A stretch of DNA of 49,418 nucleotides from NCBI RefSeq assembly GCF_001039355.2, contig NW_019773658.1, positions 1-49,418 of the forward strand. The letters are read 5' to 3'. The position numbers and the translations under genes are program-made. A model generated the notes under the pieces. The model was not told the DNA's origin. It did not search any database and was given only the letters and a program-made list of their open reading frames with translations. The stretch comes from Lingula anatina (taxonomy: Eukaryota > Brachiopoda > Lingulata > Lingulida > Lingulidae). Shown here piece by piece: positions 47,951 through 49,418 of this stretch (position 1 is the stretch's first letter; the number at the start of each line of letters is the position of its first letter).

Positions 47951-48808
47951 CTCCAGGCAAAATCAATAGGTTAATTCAATCAGAGCCAGAGTAGTACAGC
48001 ATGCAGGATGAGGTTATAGGATCCACTGGTTTCACACTGACACAGACAAAACAGATCTGATTACTAAACTTCCCAGGCTAAAAAAAAAGCTGTAAAAGAT
48101 TGTTATGTGATGCACATTTTTTTTTTCAAAACACCAGAAGAGAAAAGTCATCTTTTAAAAATTTAATTTTTTTTCTCTTCAACTGAATGCATGGCAATTT
48201 GTTACCGTGATTAGAAGCCTTGCATAATCATTCTGTTAATCATTTCTTTTCCCAAAAATCAATGGGGAATATATAGGTGGCATTCATCTGAAACCCCCCA
48301 TCTCCAACTATGACCTTAAGTAATCTGAGAGTTGCCCTTAGGTAAACATTATCATATCACAAACCTATCATTTCTGATCTAACATGCATGTTTCCAGTGT
48401 CATACTCATCTAAATATATACATGCTCAAAGTGACTGAAAACAAAATTCCAATTTTATCAGCTTCTGCTCTACAACATCTTTTATTAATAAGAAAAAGCA
48501 ATGATCAGTTAACCTGAAACATTCTGACTTTCACCTCATATTTATAAAGGACAACAATGGGAGGTATAGTTATACTTTATAATAAAATTCAGACAATATC
48601 TAGTATGAATCAATGCTCTATCACAGCCATGTTCGTGAAACAGAAACCTGATAAAATATAAAAGGGTTAGTCAGGTTATTCTTCACTTGTAGAAGTCTTC
48701 ACTGAACAAATGAATTTGCCTTGCACACTATACAAAAGATTAGTATGAACCAGTATGATAAATAAATAACTAAGTACATAAATAAATAACCTAACTAGTA
48801 GGTACTTA

Positions 48809-48977
48809 CAGGCCCGTAGCCAGGGGGGGGTTCGGGGGGTTCAAAAGAACCGCTCCTTTTGCTGGGAAAAGGTCCACTCTGGGTAAAATTTGATCTAGGT
48901 AAATGAAGTTTTTATGGAAAAAGGTCCACTTTTTCAGAAAAAGAACCCCCCTTTTGAAATTGCTGGCTACGTGCCTG
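48809..48977 (+). mobile_element. 169-bp MITE, intact copy with 5-bp target duplication
   Basis: Begins CAGGCCCGTAGCCAG and ends CTGGCTACGTGCCTG. It is flanked by ACTTA on both sides (48804-48808 and 48978-48982). The interior is nearly identical to the copy at 29572-29740, implying recent activity of the family. Confidence 0.9.
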
Positions 48978-49071
48978 ACTTAGGTACACCTTCAAGGGCC
49001 AGTCATAAAGATGTACCATGTTATGACTACATATAGATCTACAGTGTATATTCCCCCAGTACTGGGAGGGG

Positions 49072-49072
<1 letters not shown>

Positions 49073-49112
<40 letters not shown>
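49073..49112. repeat. (GA)n microsatellite
   Basis: Long GA run preceded by a short G-rich stretch. Confidence 0.95.
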
Positions 49113-49115
<3 letters not shown>

Positions 49116-49418
49116 TAAACAATGTGGTAACAGGTAAAAACAGAAACTTGTACCTCCTACTTGCATGAGAACTACCAATCAAGGGAAAGAGAAGCTCTAC
49201 AAATTACCGCACTGGTTTCACACTTGAACAAAATAATTTTTGAGATAATTAAAGTTTACAATGAAAATCTATTTGCTTTGTCAAACCCTTGCTCATCACT
49301 GGATGCCACATATATTTCTCATTTCAGTCACAAGCATGCTGTAAAACTTGCTCTCAAAACTAGATACAAAGTTGTGATATCAACACTGACATGATCAGAG
49401 GGGTGGGAAAGGGGGATT

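Larger units (their letters stand above)
47951..49418. other. Right end of the window, no supported gene
   Basis: AT-rich sequence with the MITE at 48809-48977 and a (GA)n run at 49073-49112. No recognised exon. A promoter for DAAM could lie here or beyond the window. Confidence 0.4.

Overview
The window looks like intron-rich, AT-rich nuclear DNA from an invertebrate animal. Genes are split into short exons with GT/AG splice sites, and the space between is full of microsatellites and short DNA transposons. The conserved genes are metazoan. The repeat landscape suggests a marine lophotrochozoan such as a mollusc, but that is inference; no taxonomic marker gene is present. There is one assembly gap (13709-13958), plus isolated N bases near 21640, 29776 and 47599.

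Layout. (1) 152-1618, plus strand: the last four coding exons of phosphatidylethanolamine N-methyltransferase (PEMT); its 5' part lies outside the window. (2) 4603-7610, plus: a six-exon gene for an EXD1/Egalitarian-type 3'-5' exonuclease-fold protein whose first catalytic acidic pair is replaced. (3) 9632-10668, plus: a probable two-exon gene for a small acidic helical protein I do not recognise. (4) 10669-18285: mostly non-coding, with one orphan exon-like segment (13340-13419) and the gap. (5) 18286-43723, minus: a large formin gene, DAAM, assembled here from 23 coding exons that read in phase except at one junction. Domain order is GBD, FH3, coiled coil, proline-rich FH1, FH2 and DAD. (6) 43724-49418: upstream of the DAAM ATG, with several exon-like segments on the minus strand that may be 5' exons of DAAM or another gene.

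The main puzzle is in DAAM. The exon ending at 34408 leaves two bases of a codon, while the next recognisable exon (start 28467) begins in phase 0. About 150 residues of the conserved FH3 armadillo core are not visible between them. That same intron holds a 1,448-bp foldback-type transposon (30675-32122). Its long inverted arms are made of a tandem 16-bp unit, and it is flanked by a perfect 8-bp target duplication. Elsewhere there is a family of ~169-bp MITEs (two copies with 5-bp duplications), a PIF/Harbinger-like MITE with TTA duplications, and an adjacent large hairpin.

The genes have no evident joint function: phospholipid methylation in the ER, a piRNA/RNA-localisation-type adaptor, and actin assembly. 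I see no bacterial-type operon, CRISPR array, rRNA or tRNA.
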